From Flavobacteriaceae bacterium D16 (GTDB lineage Bacteria; Bacteroidota; Bacteroidia; Flavobacteriales; Flavobacteriaceae): a stretch of DNA of 64,000 nt. The notes below the pieces were generated by a model, which did not search any database, had not been told where the DNA came from, and worked only from the letters and a program-made list of their open reading frames with translations. Position 1 is the first letter of the stretch. The number at the start of each line of letters is the position of its first letter. Positions 8,968 through 19,951 of this stretch are shown here, piece by piece. The DNA lies in assembly GCA_021295155.1 (NCBI GenBank), contig JAJTJC010000035.1, positions 1,116,001 through 1,180,000 on the forward strand, read 5' to 3'. The position numbers and the translations under genes are program-made.

Positions 8968-9918
8968 TTATTGCGCGGATTGAGATCTTTTGGGTAGAAA
9001 AATTTCTGCCATCATACACCGGGCACTACCGCCACCACAGGTCTCTATGGTATGTAAAGGACTGTGCACTATAGTGTCGTTGTACTTCCCAAGAGTAGCA
9101 AGCTGCTCGGGAGTTAGGCTATTATACGCAGCAGAGCTCATGACCAACAACCTTTGGTCGTCTTTGCCAATCACTTGAAGCATATTTCCGGCAAATTGAT
9201 GCATCTGGGTTTCTGATATTTTAACAATGGCTTTGCCATCTTGCTTTAAATGGTTTACAATATTCTTCTTTTCAGACTTATCGTCTATACTGTCCAGGCA
9301 AACAACTGCAAACTGCTCTCCGATACACATCATAACATTCGTGTGGTAAATAGGCAACCGTTCCCCATCTACCGTTTGATTCGCTGTAAAGATTACAGGG
9401 GTGCATTCAAAATCTTCGCAAAACTCTATCAACAGTTCTTCATGGGCCCGCTCGGATAAAGCACAATACGCCTTTTGATGGATACGGTCCATAATGATAC
9501 TCCCGGTAGCTTCAAGGAAACAGGAATATTCTTCGGCAGATGTATAATCCACTATCTGATCAATTCTGAATCCATGTTCTTCCAGAATATCAAACAGGTC
9601 ATCCCTTCTTTCCTTTCTTCTATTTTCGGCAAACATGGGATAGACCACCACCGTCCCATTCTCATGAAAAGAAATCCAGTTATTAGGGAAAACGGAATCA
9701 GGAGTATCAGTCTCAATCCGGTCTTCAACCACGATCACTTCAACTCCATGCTCACGTAACATCTTTACTAATTGGTCAAATTCTTCTTGGGCCCGGAAGT
9801 TGATCTCTGCATTCTTAAGAGCCATATCCTCCATGAAATAGTTATTCACGGCTGTTTGCTCATTCATCCGGAAACTAACCGGACGGATCATTAAAATGCT
9901 ATTGGTAATCTGCTTCAT
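8968..9918 (-). CDS. ctlX: CtlX-type citrulline/guanidino hydrolase, amidinotransferase fold
   Basis: This 316-residue cytoplasmic protein has the five-bladed propeller signatures of the arginine deiminase/amidinotransferase superfamily: the nucleophile Cys in GGGSARCMM (C301), a His in YHTNVMM, and acidic residues in SVFPNNW and FLEATGSIIMD. It matches the CtlX group, named for citrulline utilisation; the precise substrate is not certain. The ATG at 9918 is preferred to a TTG one codon earlier. It lies on the same strand as a second, distantly related superfamily member 192 bases upstream, after about 190 bases with no gene or clear signal. Confidence 0.85.
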   Translation of the reverse strand: MKQITNSILMIRPVSFRMNEQTAVNNYFMEDMALKNAEINFRAQEEFDQLVKMLREHGVEVIVVEDRIETDTPDSVFPNNWISFHENGTVVVYPMFAENRRKERRDDLFDILEEHGFRIDQIVDYTSAEEYSCFLEATGSIIMDRIHQKAYCALSERAHEELLIEFCEDFECTPVIFTANQTVDGERLPIYHTNVMMCIGEQFAVVCLDSIDDKSEKKNIVNHLKQDGKAIVKISETQMHQFAGNMLQVIGKDDQRLLVMSSAAYNSLTPEQLATLGKYNDTIVHSPLHTIETCGGGSARCMMAEIFLPKRSQSAQ

Positions 9919-10110
9919 CAATGTTGGAAAATTGGTTTAAATGTACATAATTACCCAACATGACGACACCTAAAATCCACATGTTTATTGTAGGTTTTTT
10001 CTGCGGTAATTCCCCTGCTTTTTCCAAGTATCGGAACAAGGTAAACCTGAAGTGGACAAACTATTATTTGTGTTGAAGTAGGTAATCTGCTATGTTGATC
10101 AGGACGGAAA

Positions 10111-11028
10111 CTAAATCTCCCTGACGAGGGGCATTGTGCTGCAACGCAGTAAACCTCCTTGTTTAGAAATCTGAGCGTAGTCTATTTCTTCAACAGTAAG
10201 TCCCTGTTCACGTAGCCAGTTATTCAACCGGGTAAAGCTCCGTTCAGAAACCACAACTTCAGGAGAGATAGAGAAGACATTGGAAAACATTTGGTACATC
10301 TCATCTGAAGTAATCTCAAACATCTTCTCTTTGCCAAAATGGTCTACCAGCCACTGGTATTCCTCCTCTACCAGAAAACCTGCTTTACAAATAATGGCCC
10401 GGTCTTTACCCACCGGTTGGAAACAACAGTCCAGGTGCAGGGCATTCTCCTTGGGATTTACAATGCTCTTACGCAGTTCAAAGGATTTAACCTTTTTATG
10501 GGGAAACGTCTTTTGAATGTACTCCACACCCTCCCAGTTGGTCCTTGCGGTAATGTAATCCGGATAGTCGTGCCCGGTGTAGGTGCCAATGAATATATAG
10601 TCCTTCCATGGCATCACGTCGCCGCCTTCAATGTGGACTTCTTCCGGGGGGTATACTATATTTTCCGGGGCGATATATTCCAATACATGCAGAATAGCTT
10701 CAAATTCTTCTTCCCTGTGGGGCAGGATATTAGCTTTAATAAGCTTATCCTCAATAACAAAGGCAATGTCGCGGGAAAAAATCTGGTTACAATCAGTAAG
10801 AACCTCAGGTCTGAAAAGATCTACGCCATACTTTCTGAAGACCCTGGCAAAGCCTTCCATTTCCCTGATCATATCTTCCTCCTTCGGATAAGTCCCAGCT
10901 AAAATATGCTCCAGTGATTTGGGATCATAGGCGTCTTCCGGCATGGGAACCGGGCCAGAGCTCTGAGCAGTACCTAGTAAGACCGCCTTCAGTGGAGCAG
11001 TCTCGTCCCTGACATTAAGGTTCAGCAT
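10111..11028 (-). CDS. Arginine deiminase/amidinotransferase family protein
   Basis: The 305 residues carry the guanidine-modifying catalytic set: FSRDIAF (R86, D87), HIEGGDVMP (E134, D137), HLDCCFQP (H198, D200) and the nucleophile in GGLLRCSTMPL (C296). This set fits hydrolases or amidinotransferases acting on arginine-like substrates (arginine deiminase, dimethylarginine hydrolase, glycine amidinotransferase). Which reaction occurs cannot be told from the sequence. The gene follows gltA by 24 bases, so it is probably read from the gltA transcript, with ctlX downstream. Arginine turnover or removal of methylated arginine are reasonable roles. Confidence 0.85.
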   Translation of the reverse strand: MLNLNVRDETAPLKAVLLGTAQSSGPVPMPEDAYDPKSLEHILAGTYPKEEDMIREMEGFARVFRKYGVDLFRPEVLTDCNQIFSRDIAFVIEDKLIKANILPHREEEFEAILHVLEYIAPENIVYPPEEVHIEGGDVMPWKDYIFIGTYTGHDYPDYITARTNWEGVEYIQKTFPHKKVKSFELRKSIVNPKENALHLDCCFQPVGKDRAIICKAGFLVEEEYQWLVDHFGKEKMFEITSDEMYQMFSNVFSISPEVVVSERSFTRLNNWLREQGLTVEEIDYAQISKQGGLLRCSTMPLVREI

Positions 11029-11052
11029 ATTGTATAGAATGTGGTAAGGGTA

Positions 11053-12336
11053 CTACCTTTTTTTAAGAGGAACAAAAGGACGATCATTAGCACCTATATA
11101 CAATTGTCTTGGCCGTCCGATGGGTTCCTTATTGAGTCTCATTTCTCTCCATTGAGCAATCCAGCCCGGTAGTCTGCCCATGGCAAACATCACCGTGAAC
11201 ATCTCAACCGGAATACCCAGCGCCCGGTATATGATTCCAGAATAGAAATCTACGTTTGGATATAACTTTCGCTCTACAAAATAAGGATCTTCAAGAGCTA
11301 CTTTTTCCAGTCCCTTGGCAATATCCAGGATAGGATCGGTAATACCCAGATCATTCAGCACCTCATCGGCTGCTTTTTTGATGATTCTGGCCCTGGGATC
11401 AAAATTCTTATATACCCGGTGACCGAAGCCCATAAGTCGGAAAGGGTCATCCTTATCCTTGGCCTTAGCCATATACTTATCCGTATCCCCTCCATCTTCA
11501 TGAATGGCTTCCAGCATTTCCAATACCGCCTGGTTGGCACCTCCGTGAAGGGGGCCCCATAAGGCCGAAATACCTGCTGATAATGAAACAAAAAGCCCGG
11601 CATGGGAAGAGCCTGTAATCCTTACCGTAGAGGTTGAGCAATTTTGCTCATGATCTGCATGCAGGATAAGGAGCTGGTCCAGGGCATCGATAACAATTTT
11701 ATTCAATTGGTATTCTTTATTAGGCCTTTTAAACATCATCTTATGCAAATTCTCCACATAGCCCAGATTGTCATCGCCGTAGTCCAGAGGCAACCCTTGT
11801 CGCTTTCGCATTGCCCAGGCCACCAATACCGGAAATTTAGCCAGGATGCGCACAATGGTATTATACATTGCTTCTTCCGAGCGCACATCTACAGAAGAAG
11901 GGTTAAAAGCAATAAGCGCACTGGTAAGGGAAGAAAGCACCCCCATCGGGTGAGCAGATTTTGGAAAACCGTCCAGGATCTTTTTCATCTCTTCATCCAC
12001 GTGAGATTCCTGTTTGATATCTCCATGAAAGCGCTGTAATTGATCTTTATTAGGAAGTTCTCCAAAAATTAGCAGATAAGCTACTTCGAGGAATTCTGCT
12101 TTTACAGTTAACTCTTCTATGGAGTAGCCGCGGTAACGCAAAACACCTTTTTCACCATCCAGAAAGGTAATGCTGCTGGAGCAGGAACCTGTATTCTTAT
12201 ACCCCGGATCCAGGGTAATTAATCCGGTATTGGCACGAAGGGATTTTATATCTATTGCCAGTTCGTCTTCCGTTCCTTTAACAACAGGTAATTCGTATCT
12301 TTTTCCTTGATATTCTAGTATCGCTTTGTCTGCCAT
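11053..12336 (-). CDS. gltA: Citrate synthase
   Basis: This is the TCA-cycle entry enzyme (oxaloacetate + acetyl-CoA to citrate), 427 residues, of the bacterial type II (hexameric) class judging by its N-terminal domain (LEYQGKRYELPV). Active-site segments are present: HADHEQNCSTSTVR, GPLHGGANQAV, MGFGHRVYKNFDPRA and the catalytic Asp in YPNVDFYSG. I chose the ATG at 12336 (MADKAILEY); the frame runs 18 codons further upstream but those residues do not fit the family. The two guanidine-enzyme genes follow on the same strand. Confidence 0.97.
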   Translation of the reverse strand: MADKAILEYQGKRYELPVVKGTEDELAIDIKSLRANTGLITLDPGYKNTGSCSSSITFLDGEKGVLRYRGYSIEELTVKAEFLEVAYLLIFGELPNKDQLQRFHGDIKQESHVDEEMKKILDGFPKSAHPMGVLSSLTSALIAFNPSSVDVRSEEAMYNTIVRILAKFPVLVAWAMRKRQGLPLDYGDDNLGYVENLHKMMFKRPNKEYQLNKIVIDALDQLLILHADHEQNCSTSTVRITGSSHAGLFVSLSAGISALWGPLHGGANQAVLEMLEAIHEDGGDTDKYMAKAKDKDDPFRLMGFGHRVYKNFDPRARIIKKAADEVLNDLGITDPILDIAKGLEKVALEDPYFVERKLYPNVDFYSGIIYRALGIPVEMFTVMFAMGRLPGWIAQWREMRLNKEPIGRPRQLYIGANDRPFVPLKKR

Positions 12337-12371
12337 GTGTGGATTTTGCTTATTTATTATAGAGTCGGAAA

Positions 12372-12388
12372 GATACGAAAAACGTATC
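12372..12388. repeat. Inverted repeat between glgA and gltA
   Basis: GATACG (12372-12377) and CGTATC (12383-12388) are exact reverse complements around AAAAA. On the minus strand the hairpin is followed by only TTT, so it may be a weak terminator of glgA or an operator 35-50 bases before the gltA start. Confidence 0.35.
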
Positions 12389-12423
12389 ACCCTAACAATG
12401 GGACCACTGGCATTTTACCGTAA

Positions 12424-13965
12424 CTATTGTTGCAGAAGATAGAGGTCTTTGTAGTACTCATCCACTGATTTCTCCCAGGTAAATCGTTGCCTTTTGGCAT
12501 TAGCCTTGATTTTTTTCCAGCGTGGTTGATCTGTAAGGTATACGGATACGGCGTCATTGAAAGACCGCACCATATCGTGTATTTTATCATCATAGCTTTC
12601 CCCGTCAAATGTAAACCCGGTGACCCCGTCTTTAACCGTATCCTTGAGCCCGCCTGTATGATGAACAAGACATGGATTACCATTACGCATGGCCAGCATC
12701 TGACTTATCCCGCAAGGTTCAAAAAGGCTGGGCATAAAATACAGGTTGCTTTCCAGGTAGATAGAATCAATAACATCCTCTGATTGCCCATTGATAAATA
12801 TAAAATTCTTGTATTTATGACTCAGGTCACGGAACAATTCTTCATATTCAGGAGCACCTGTTCCAAGAAGTAAGAAAGCCCCATTAATCTCATCCAGCTT
12901 TTCGAGGATCTGAATAAAAGCCTCCGGAGACCTTTTAATAAAGTAGAACTTTTGCTCTGTTAAACGCGCTACACTGGAACAAATAAAATCAGGCGGGGAG
13001 TCCAGATAAGCAACAACTTTCTCCCCGGTATGGGCAAGAAAGTCTGCCTTATACTTCTTAGACTCCTGTTGCAACCAAATAAAAATGGCCTTGACAATAT
13101 TTTGGTAAATCAACCTACGTTTGGCCGAACGGATATTTTTGTAGTTACAACCATTAAGAATACCAAATAGCCTGCCCTCTTTATTGGCTTGTTTCAGATC
13201 GAGTTCCAGGCCTTCACCTCCAATAAATTCCGGGGGGTCAGAAGGCTTCATTATATCCTCCTTATAAGAAGGGGAAACCGTATGGACCGCATCTGCAAGT
13301 CGGATACCCACAGCCATGAGATTGATACAGTCCTGATAGCGCTGGTCCTTAAGCATATCTTCTTCATAGGAAACCTGCGGAAACCAGGTTTCCAGTGCCG
13401 CATAGTTATCTTGGAAAGGCCTGATACCCTGAATGGCCAGATTATGGATACTGTATACAAAACGTATTGATTTCAGCAGTTCATATGCCGGGTGAAAGGT
13501 CTTTAAAAATAGCAGCATGCTAGTATGCCAGTCGTGCAGGTGTACGATATCCAGGGTGCCAAAAACGCCTTTTTTGATCGCCTCTGCTACGGCGGTACAG
13601 AATATGGTATATTTTAAAAAATCTGTGTAAAAAGGTTCCTTGGGATCATCGTGGTATATGTGGGCAATAGATCCGGCCTCAATCTCCGGATGATGGATCA
13701 CATAGTGAATGATATTCTTAAACTCGTTCTTAGGAACGGCCTCGTATAATTCGGCTGTATAGGTCTTTCCTCTTAGTTCAAAGTTGAGATGAGTCCGAAA
13801 AAATGCTTCTTTGTGGAGCCTGGAATAAGCAGGCACTACTACATGAACCTTATCTCCCCTTTCCGATATCTGCCTGGGAACATCCCGGACAACATCACCC
13901 ATTCCACCCGCTTTACAATGGGCCAGTGCATCATTTTCTGCAGCTACAAATAGAAAGTGCTTCAT
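12424..13965 (-). CDS. glgA: Glycogen/starch synthase (GT5 family)
   Basis: This cytoplasmic glycosyltransferase adds glucose from a nucleotide sugar to alpha-1,4-glucan. The N-terminal synthase motif is CKAGGMGDV (K18 in the substrate-binding loop), then DIVHLHDWHTS and VYSIHNLAIQG, and in the C-terminal GT-B half FEPCGISQMLAMRNG and HHTGGLKDTV. At 513 residues it is somewhat longer than the usual 470-480, with an insert around residues 280-310. No ADP-glucose pyrophosphorylase, branching enzyme or phosphorylase is nearby, so it stands alone. It sits between eno and gltA, behind a terminator, and so probably has its own promoter. Confidence 0.92.
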   Translation of the reverse strand: MKHFLFVAAENDALAHCKAGGMGDVVRDVPRQISERGDKVHVVVPAYSRLHKEAFFRTHLNFELRGKTYTAELYEAVPKNEFKNIIHYVIHHPEIEAGSIAHIYHDDPKEPFYTDFLKYTIFCTAVAEAIKKGVFGTLDIVHLHDWHTSMLLFLKTFHPAYELLKSIRFVYSIHNLAIQGIRPFQDNYAALETWFPQVSYEEDMLKDQRYQDCINLMAVGIRLADAVHTVSPSYKEDIMKPSDPPEFIGGEGLELDLKQANKEGRLFGILNGCNYKNIRSAKRRLIYQNIVKAIFIWLQQESKKYKADFLAHTGEKVVAYLDSPPDFICSSVARLTEQKFYFIKRSPEAFIQILEKLDEINGAFLLLGTGAPEYEELFRDLSHKYKNFIFINGQSEDVIDSIYLESNLYFMPSLFEPCGISQMLAMRNGNPCLVHHTGGLKDTVKDGVTGFTFDGESYDDKIHDMVRSFNDAVSVYLTDQPRWKKIKANAKRQRFTWEKSVDEYYKDLYLLQQ

Positions 13966-14010
13966 GGATTTTAGGGACTTGGGGGACTTTGTTATGTTGA
14001 GCTAGTGGTA

Positions 14011-14031
14011 AAAACGGGATTTTGAATCCCT
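14011..14031 (-). terminator. Terminator after eno
   Basis: On the minus strand GGGATT, a three-base CAA loop and AATCCC (14030-14016) form a 6-bp stem followed by GTTTTTAC. It lies 15 bases past the eno stop codon. Confidence 0.7.
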
Positions 14032-14045
14032 AATAAATTCGCCAG

Positions 14046-15350
<1,305 letters not shown>

Positions 15351-15495
15351 TTAAGTTGTTTAAAGGTTATGCTAATTTGAAAAATGGCGGATCGCTCAAT
15401 ACCGGCAATCCTTTATAACTGAGGCATAAAGATACAAAAGGCACGTGGGATTCCCTCAAGTATTCCTGTACTTAGAACAGTATAATAACAATTCC

Positions 15496-16623
15496 TTAAA
15501 CCGAAACTTTGTTATCTACACTAGCCGCGATCATTTCGAAATATTGATCGAACAAATAAGCTGAATCATGAGGGCCAGGACTTGCTTCAGGATGATACTG
15601 AACACTGAATATATTTTTATCCTTAACACGCATACCAGCAACCGTGTTATCATTCAGGTGCAAATGTGTGATGATCAGATCAGGATGGGCCTCGGTTTCC
15701 TCGCGGTTAATGGCAAATCCGTGGTTTTGAGAGGTTATTTCTCCCTTTCCTGTTTCCAGGTTGAGAACGGGATGGTTAATGCCTCGGTGTCCGTTGTACA
15801 TCTTGTAGGTAGTAATATCCTTGGCCAAAGCAATAACCTGATGCCCCAGGCATATTCCAAAAAGCGGCTTATTGGTTTCCATGATCTTCCTTGCTGTTTC
15901 TACAGCGTCATGAAGGGGTTCCGGGTCACCAGGCCCGTTGGAGACAAAATATGCATCAGGATCAAAGGAAGCCATTTCTTCAAAGCTTGCATTGTAAGGA
16001 AATACTCGAATATAAGCACCCCTTTGAGCCAGGTTGCGAAGTATATTCTTTTTTATACCAATATCCAGTGCTGCAATTTTATATGGGGAAGCTGGGTCAC
16101 CATACTCATAGGGTTCTTTGGTAGAGACCCGGGAAGCCAGTTCAAGTCCTTTCATACTCGGGACTTTTTCCAGTTCCTTCTTAAGACCTTCAATATTTTC
16201 AACATCTGTTGAAATCACGGCATTCATAGCGCCATGGTCGCGAATATAACTTACCAGAGCACGGGTGTCTACATCTGAAATGGCAAAGAGTTTACTGTCG
16301 TCCAGAAATTCCTGAAGGCTTTTATCGGCATTGGGCCTTGAATATTCGTAGCTGAAGTTCTTACAAATCAGTCCGGCAATTTTGACCGAATCGGATTCTA
16401 TTTCATCTCGGTTGGTGCCATAGTTTCCAATATGGGCATTAGTGGTTACCATAAGCTGTCCAAAATAAGAGGGGTCTGTAAAGATTTCCTGATACCCGGT
16501 CATTCCTGTGTTAAAGCACACTTCACCAAATGCCGTACCTTCTTTATTCCCAACTGACTTTCCATAGAATATAGTGCCATCTGCCAACAACAGCAGGGCT
16601 TTCTTTTTGGTTTGATACTTCAT
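15496..16623 (-). CDS. carA: Carbamoyl-phosphate synthase small (glutaminase) subunit
   Basis: CarA hydrolyses glutamine and passes ammonia to CarB for carbamoyl phosphate, the precursor of arginine and pyrimidines. The 375 residues show the small-subunit N-terminal domain (FGEVCFNTGMTGYQEIFTDPSY) and a class I glutaminase domain with nucleophile Cys in LFGICLGHQ and the His/Glu pair in VQYHPEASPGPHDS. carB is not in the window. A terminator separates it from rplQ upstream, so it needs a promoter in the roughly 40 bases before its ATG or relies on readthrough. Confidence 0.97.
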   Translation of the reverse strand: MKYQTKKKALLLLADGTIFYGKSVGNKEGTAFGEVCFNTGMTGYQEIFTDPSYFGQLMVTTNAHIGNYGTNRDEIESDSVKIAGLICKNFSYEYSRPNADKSLQEFLDDSKLFAISDVDTRALVSYIRDHGAMNAVISTDVENIEGLKKELEKVPSMKGLELASRVSTKEPYEYGDPASPYKIAALDIGIKKNILRNLAQRGAYIRVFPYNASFEEMASFDPDAYFVSNGPGDPEPLHDAVETARKIMETNKPLFGICLGHQVIALAKDITTYKMYNGHRGINHPVLNLETGKGEITSQNHGFAINREETEAHPDLIITHLHLNDNTVAGMRVKDKNIFSVQYHPEASPGPHDSAYLFDQYFEMIAASVDNKVSV

Positions 16624-16654
16624 ACTGCCTTCAAGTTTTATTTTAACAAATAAA

Positions 16655-16690
16655 CATAAAAAAAGGATAAGCTTTTAGGCCTATCCTTTC
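16655..16690 (-). terminator. Terminator of the ribosomal super-operon (after rplQ)
   Basis: On the minus strand the arms AAAGGATA (16689-16682) and TATCCTTT (16669-16662) pair over 8 bp, continue past an A-C mismatch with two G-C pairs, close on a six-base loop, and are followed by a run of T (complement of 16658-16664). It lies about 28 bases beyond the rplQ stop. Confidence 0.85.
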
Positions 16691-16717
16691 CAAAATATTA
16701 ATGAATTTATAAACATT

Positions 16718-17218
16718 CTATTCCTCTGAATCATCTGCTGCTGTCTCCGTTACTGTGGCAGGGGCTGTTTCTGCTTTCTTTCCCCTTCTGCTTCTACGGG
16801 TAGTTTTCTTCTTCTGCGGTCTTCCCGCTTCATAAATCTCGTTAAAATCTACCAGTTCTATCATAGCCATTTCAGCATTGTCTCCAAGTCGGTTTCCCAA
16901 TTTAATAATTCGGGTGTAACCTCCTGGCCTGTCGCCAACCTTTGCAGAAACTGTCCCGAACAACTCGGAAACGGCTTCTTTACTGCGCAGACTGCTGAAT
17001 ACAATCCGACGGTTATGAGTACCCTCTTCGGCAGACTGGTTGTTTTCAGCCTTTGATTTCGTAATAAGAGGTTCCACAAACTTCTTAAGCGCCTTTGCTT
17101 TTGCAACTGTGGTATTGATCCTTTTATGTTCAATCAGGGAGCTGGCCATATTAGCTAACATCGCTTTTCTATGGGCCGCTTTCCTTCCTAAGTGATTAAC
17201 TTTCTTTCCGTGTCTCAT
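16718..17218 (-). CDS. rplQ: 50S ribosomal protein L17
   Basis: L17 starts [20 protein letters not shown], the standard family start. The core ends near residue 125; the remaining 40 residues are a basic then acidic low-complexity tail ([13 protein letters not shown], ending DDSEE) that makes it 166 residues against about 127 in E. coli, as is common in Bacteroidota. It is the last gene of the alpha block, 37 bases after rpoA. Confidence 0.97.
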   Translation of the reverse strand: MRHGKKVNHLGRKAAHRKAMLANMASSLIEHKRINTTVAKAKALKKFVEPLITKSKAENNQSAEEGTHNRRIVFSSLRSKEAVSELFGTVSAKVGDRPGGYTRIIKLGNRLGDNAEMAMIELVDFNEIYEAGRPQKKKTTRRSRRGKKAETAPATVTETAADDSEE

Positions 17219-17255
17219 CGTTCTTAACTATGTGGGAGCTTGATCTCCTGCCCCC

Positions 17256-18248
17256 TTAATCCTTATCTAATTTGTATTTGGAGAGGTCCATACCAAAATT
17301 CAGACCTTTATTGATAACCAGTTCTTCCAGTTCGGTAAGTGATTTCTTTCCGAAATTCCTGAACTTCATAAGGTCATTCTTGTTGAAAGAAACCAGGTCC
17401 CCTAAGGTATCAACCTCAGCTGCTTTGAGGCAATTCAATGCCCTTACAGAAAGGTCCATATCCACCAATTTGGTCTTCAGCAATTGACGCATATGCAAGG
17501 ATTCCTCATCGTAGGTATCGGTCTGAGCAATTTCGTCTGCCTCAAGAGTAATACGCTCGTCTGAGAACAGCATAAAGTGGTGGATCAATATTTTGGCTGC
17601 CTCAGTTAAGGCATCCTTAGGATGGATAGATCCATCACTTACTATCTCAAATACCAGTTTCTCATAATCCGTTTTCTGCTCAACCCGGAAGTTTTCAATG
17701 CTGTACTTGACGTTTTTCACAGGAGTGAAAATTGAATCTACAGCAATGGTCCCGATTGGTACATTGGACTTTTTGTTCTCTTCAGCTGGAACATAACCAC
17801 GCCCCTTTTCGATGATGATTTCCATATTGATGCTCACCTTAGGATCCATATTACAGATCACAAGGTCAGGGTTCAACACTTGAAATCCTGAAATAAATTT
17901 CTGGAAATCTCCCGCTGTTAACTGATCCTTTCCACTAACGGAAATAGAAACTGTTTCTTCGTTTACATCTTCGATCTGCCTCTTGAAACGGACTTGTTTC
18001 AGATTCAGGATCATTTCGGTAACATCTTCTACAACTCCTTCAATAACCGAAAATTCGTGTTCTACCTTATCGATTCTCAGGGAAGTTATTGCAAACCCTT
18101 CCAAAGAAGAAAGCAATACTCTTCTGAGTGCGTTCCCGACAGTCAATCCATATCCAGGTTCCAAAGGACGGAATTCGAATTTCCCCTCGAAATCGGAGGA
18201 ATCGATCATGATAACTTTATCGGGCTTTTGAAAATTTAATAATGCCAT
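17256..18248 (-). CDS. rpoA: RNA polymerase alpha subunit
   Basis: This is the assembly platform of RNA polymerase. The N-terminal dimerisation domain ([21 protein letters not shown]) and the C-terminal DNA/activator-binding domain ([20 protein letters not shown] ... [15 protein letters not shown]) are both intact in 330 residues. It sits 18 bases after rpsD. Confidence 0.98.
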   Translation of the reverse strand: MALLNFQKPDKVIMIDSSDFEGKFEFRPLEPGYGLTVGNALRRVLLSSLEGFAITSLRIDKVEHEFSVIEGVVEDVTEMILNLKQVRFKRQIEDVNEETVSISVSGKDQLTAGDFQKFISGFQVLNPDLVICNMDPKVSINMEIIIEKGRGYVPAEENKKSNVPIGTIAVDSIFTPVKNVKYSIENFRVEQKTDYEKLVFEIVSDGSIHPKDALTEAAKILIHHFMLFSDERITLEADEIAQTDTYDEESLHMRQLLKTKLVDMDLSVRALNCLKAAEVDTLGDLVSFNKNDLMKFRNFGKKSLTELEELVINKGLNFGMDLSKYKLDKD

Positions 18249-18266
18249 GTTCGGAATTGTATGTGT

Positions 18267-18872
18267 TTATTTAGAGTATAACTCGACGATTAGTTGTTCT
18301 TTGATATTCTCCGGAATCTGTAAACGCTCCGGAATGGAAACAAAGGTCCCTTCCTTTTTCTCGTTGTTCCAGGTAATCCATTCGTAAACACTGCTGTTTG
18401 CAGCCAATGCATCCTCGATGGCCTGAAGAGATTTAGATTTCTCCCTAACCCCTACAACATCTCCAGCTTTTAAGGAATAAGACGGGATGTTTACAACTTC
18501 GCCATTTACGGTTATGTGACGGTGGGAAACAAGTTGCCGTGCAGCTCTTCTGGAAGTGGCCACACCCATACGGTAAACCACGTTATCCAGCCTGGCCTCG
18601 CAAAGTTGGAGCAAAACCTCACCGGTAACTCCCTTACTTCGGTTTGCCTTGGCAAATAAATTTCTGAATTGTCGTTCCAGAATGCCATAAGTGTACTTGG
18701 CTTTCTGTTTTTCCATTAACTGTATCGCGTATTCTGATTTCTTTCCGCGACGTCTGTTGTTTCCGTGTTGTCCTGGAGGATAACTCTTTTTTTCAAAAGC
18801 TTTGTCATCTCCAAATATCGCCTCTCCGAATTTTCGTGCGATCTTACTTTTTGGTCCTGTGTATCTTGCCAT
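18267..18872 (-). CDS. rpsD: 30S ribosomal protein S4
   Basis: S4 is a primary 16S rRNA binder that starts 30S assembly and often represses its operon. The 201 residues begin [17 protein letters not shown] and contain the S4 RNA-binding domain ([20 protein letters not shown]). The 100 bases between rpsK and this gene hold no ORF and might be an autoregulatory leader; I see no clear fold in it. Confidence 0.98.
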   Translation of the reverse strand: MARYTGPKSKIARKFGEAIFGDDKAFEKKSYPPGQHGNNRRRGKKSEYAIQLMEKQKAKYTYGILERQFRNLFAKANRSKGVTGEVLLQLCEARLDNVVYRMGVATSRRAARQLVSHRHITVNGEVVNIPSYSLKAGDVVGVREKSKSLQAIEDALAANSSVYEWITWNNEKKEGTFVSIPERLQIPENIKEQLIVELYSK

Positions 18873-18972
18873 CTTCTGTTAATTAGGAAGTGTGATTATG
18901 AATTAAGGCTTATCCTTCGATAATCGTCCTACACCTCCGGTGAAAAATCCTTTTGTGATATATTATCTTAAA

Positions 18973-19365
18973 TTAAACGCGTCTCCTTTTGGGAGGTCTG
19001 CATCCGTTGTGAGGCAGCGGAGTTACATCGATAATCTCAGTAACCTCTATTCCCGCATTGTGGATAGTCCGGATAGCGGACTCCCTTCCGTTTCCAGGAC
19101 CCTTTACATATACCTTCACTTTCCTTAGACCTGCTTCATGGGCTATCTTGCAGCACTCCTCTGCGGCCACCTGAGCTGCGTAGGGAGTGTTCTTTTTAGA
19201 ACCCCTGAACCCCATTTTTCCAGCGGACGACCAGGAAATTACATCTCCCTTTTTGTTGGTCAACGAGATAATGATGTTATTAAATGAAGCCGTTACGTGG
19301 GCCTCACCAACAGACTCCACAATCACCTTGCGCTTCTTTGCCGTTTTTGTCGTTGTCTTTGCCAT
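18973..19365 (-). CDS. rpsK: 30S ribosomal protein S11
   Basis: S11 lies on the 30S platform near the Shine-Dalgarno/anti-Shine-Dalgarno helix. The 130 residues have a lysine-rich start and the family end ([16 protein letters not shown]). It follows rpsM after 80 bases that contain no gene. Confidence 0.98.
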   Translation of the reverse strand: MAKTTTKTAKKRKVIVESVGEAHVTASFNNIIISLTNKKGDVISWSSAGKMGFRGSKKNTPYAAQVAAEECCKIAHEAGLRKVKVYVKGPGNGRESAIRTIHNAGIEVTEIIDVTPLPHNGCRPPKRRRV

Positions 19366-19445
19366 ATTAAATTACTATTGCACTTTGTCTTAGCTGATGG
19401 ATTTCGCACAGGAACCGTTTGAAATCACATTGGGCTAAAAGCCTA

Positions 19446-19820
19446 TTATTTGGTAGCTTTCTTCTTGTTGGCTACTGTTTTTCTCTTTCCTTTCCTTGTA
19501 CGGGAGTTATTCTTGGTCCGCTGCCCTCTCAGAGGTAAACCAGACCGGTGCCTAACACCCCTGTAACAACCGATATCCATAAGGCGCTTGATATTCAGCT
19601 GAGTTTCCGAACGCAATTCACCTTCTATTTTATAGAACGAGACCGCTTCACGGATCCGACCAATTTCATCGTCGTTCCAATCCGAAACCTTGGTGTCTTC
19701 GCTTACTTCTGCTCTCTCCAGGATCTCCTTAGCCCTGCTCTTACCCACACCGAAGATATAGGTAAGGGAGATTACGCCTCTTTTCTGTTTGGGGATGTCT
19801 ACCCCTGCAATTCTAGCCAT
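19446..19820 (-). CDS. rpsM: 30S ribosomal protein S13
   Basis: S13 sits in the 30S head and contacts the P-site tRNA and the 50S subunit. It starts [19 protein letters not shown] and has the family [20 protein letters not shown] segment near the basic C-terminus; 124 residues. Its start is two bases past the rpmJ stop. Confidence 0.98.
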   Translation of the reverse strand: MARIAGVDIPKQKRGVISLTYIFGVGKSRAKEILERAEVSEDTKVSDWNDDEIGRIREAVSFYKIEGELRSETQLNIKRLMDIGCYRGVRHRSGLPLRGQRTKNNSRTRKGKRKTVANKKKATK

Positions 19821-19822
19821 AA

Positions 19823-19939
19823 CTACCCTTGTCTTTGTTTGAATCTAGGATTCTTTTTATTAATGACGTACAATCTGCCTTTCCTGCGTACTATCTTGCA
19901 ATCGGCACTTCTTTTTTTTATGGACGCTCTAACTTTCAT
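19823..19939 (-). CDS. rpmJ: 50S ribosomal protein L36 (zinc-free form)
   Basis: This 38-codon gene lies between infA and rpsM. The product starts [20 protein letters not shown] and ends NPRFKQRQG. It has a single Cys (C14) and lacks the CxxC...C...H zinc ligands of the standard form, so it is the Cys-minus type. ATG at 19939-19937, TAG at 19825-19823. It follows infA by 12 bases and precedes rpsM by two. Confidence 0.97.
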   Translation of the reverse strand: MKVRASIKKRSADCKIVRRKGRLYVINKKNPRFKQRQG

Positions 19940-19951
19940 CTTGTCTTGTGC

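Noticed and set aside
10339-10902. 187-residue open frame on the plus strand opposite the amidinotransferase gene
   Set aside because: It is antisense to a gene with an intact catalytic set and shows no recognisable domain; it is a shadow frame.
15568-16212. 214-residue open frame opposite carA
   Set aside because: It overlaps the glutaminase domain of a well-conserved gene and has no start context or family pattern.
16624-16660. Riboswitch or pyrimidine attenuator upstream of carA
   Set aside because: The gap is short and is taken up by the rplQ terminator; no second alternative stem or PyrR-type loop was seen.
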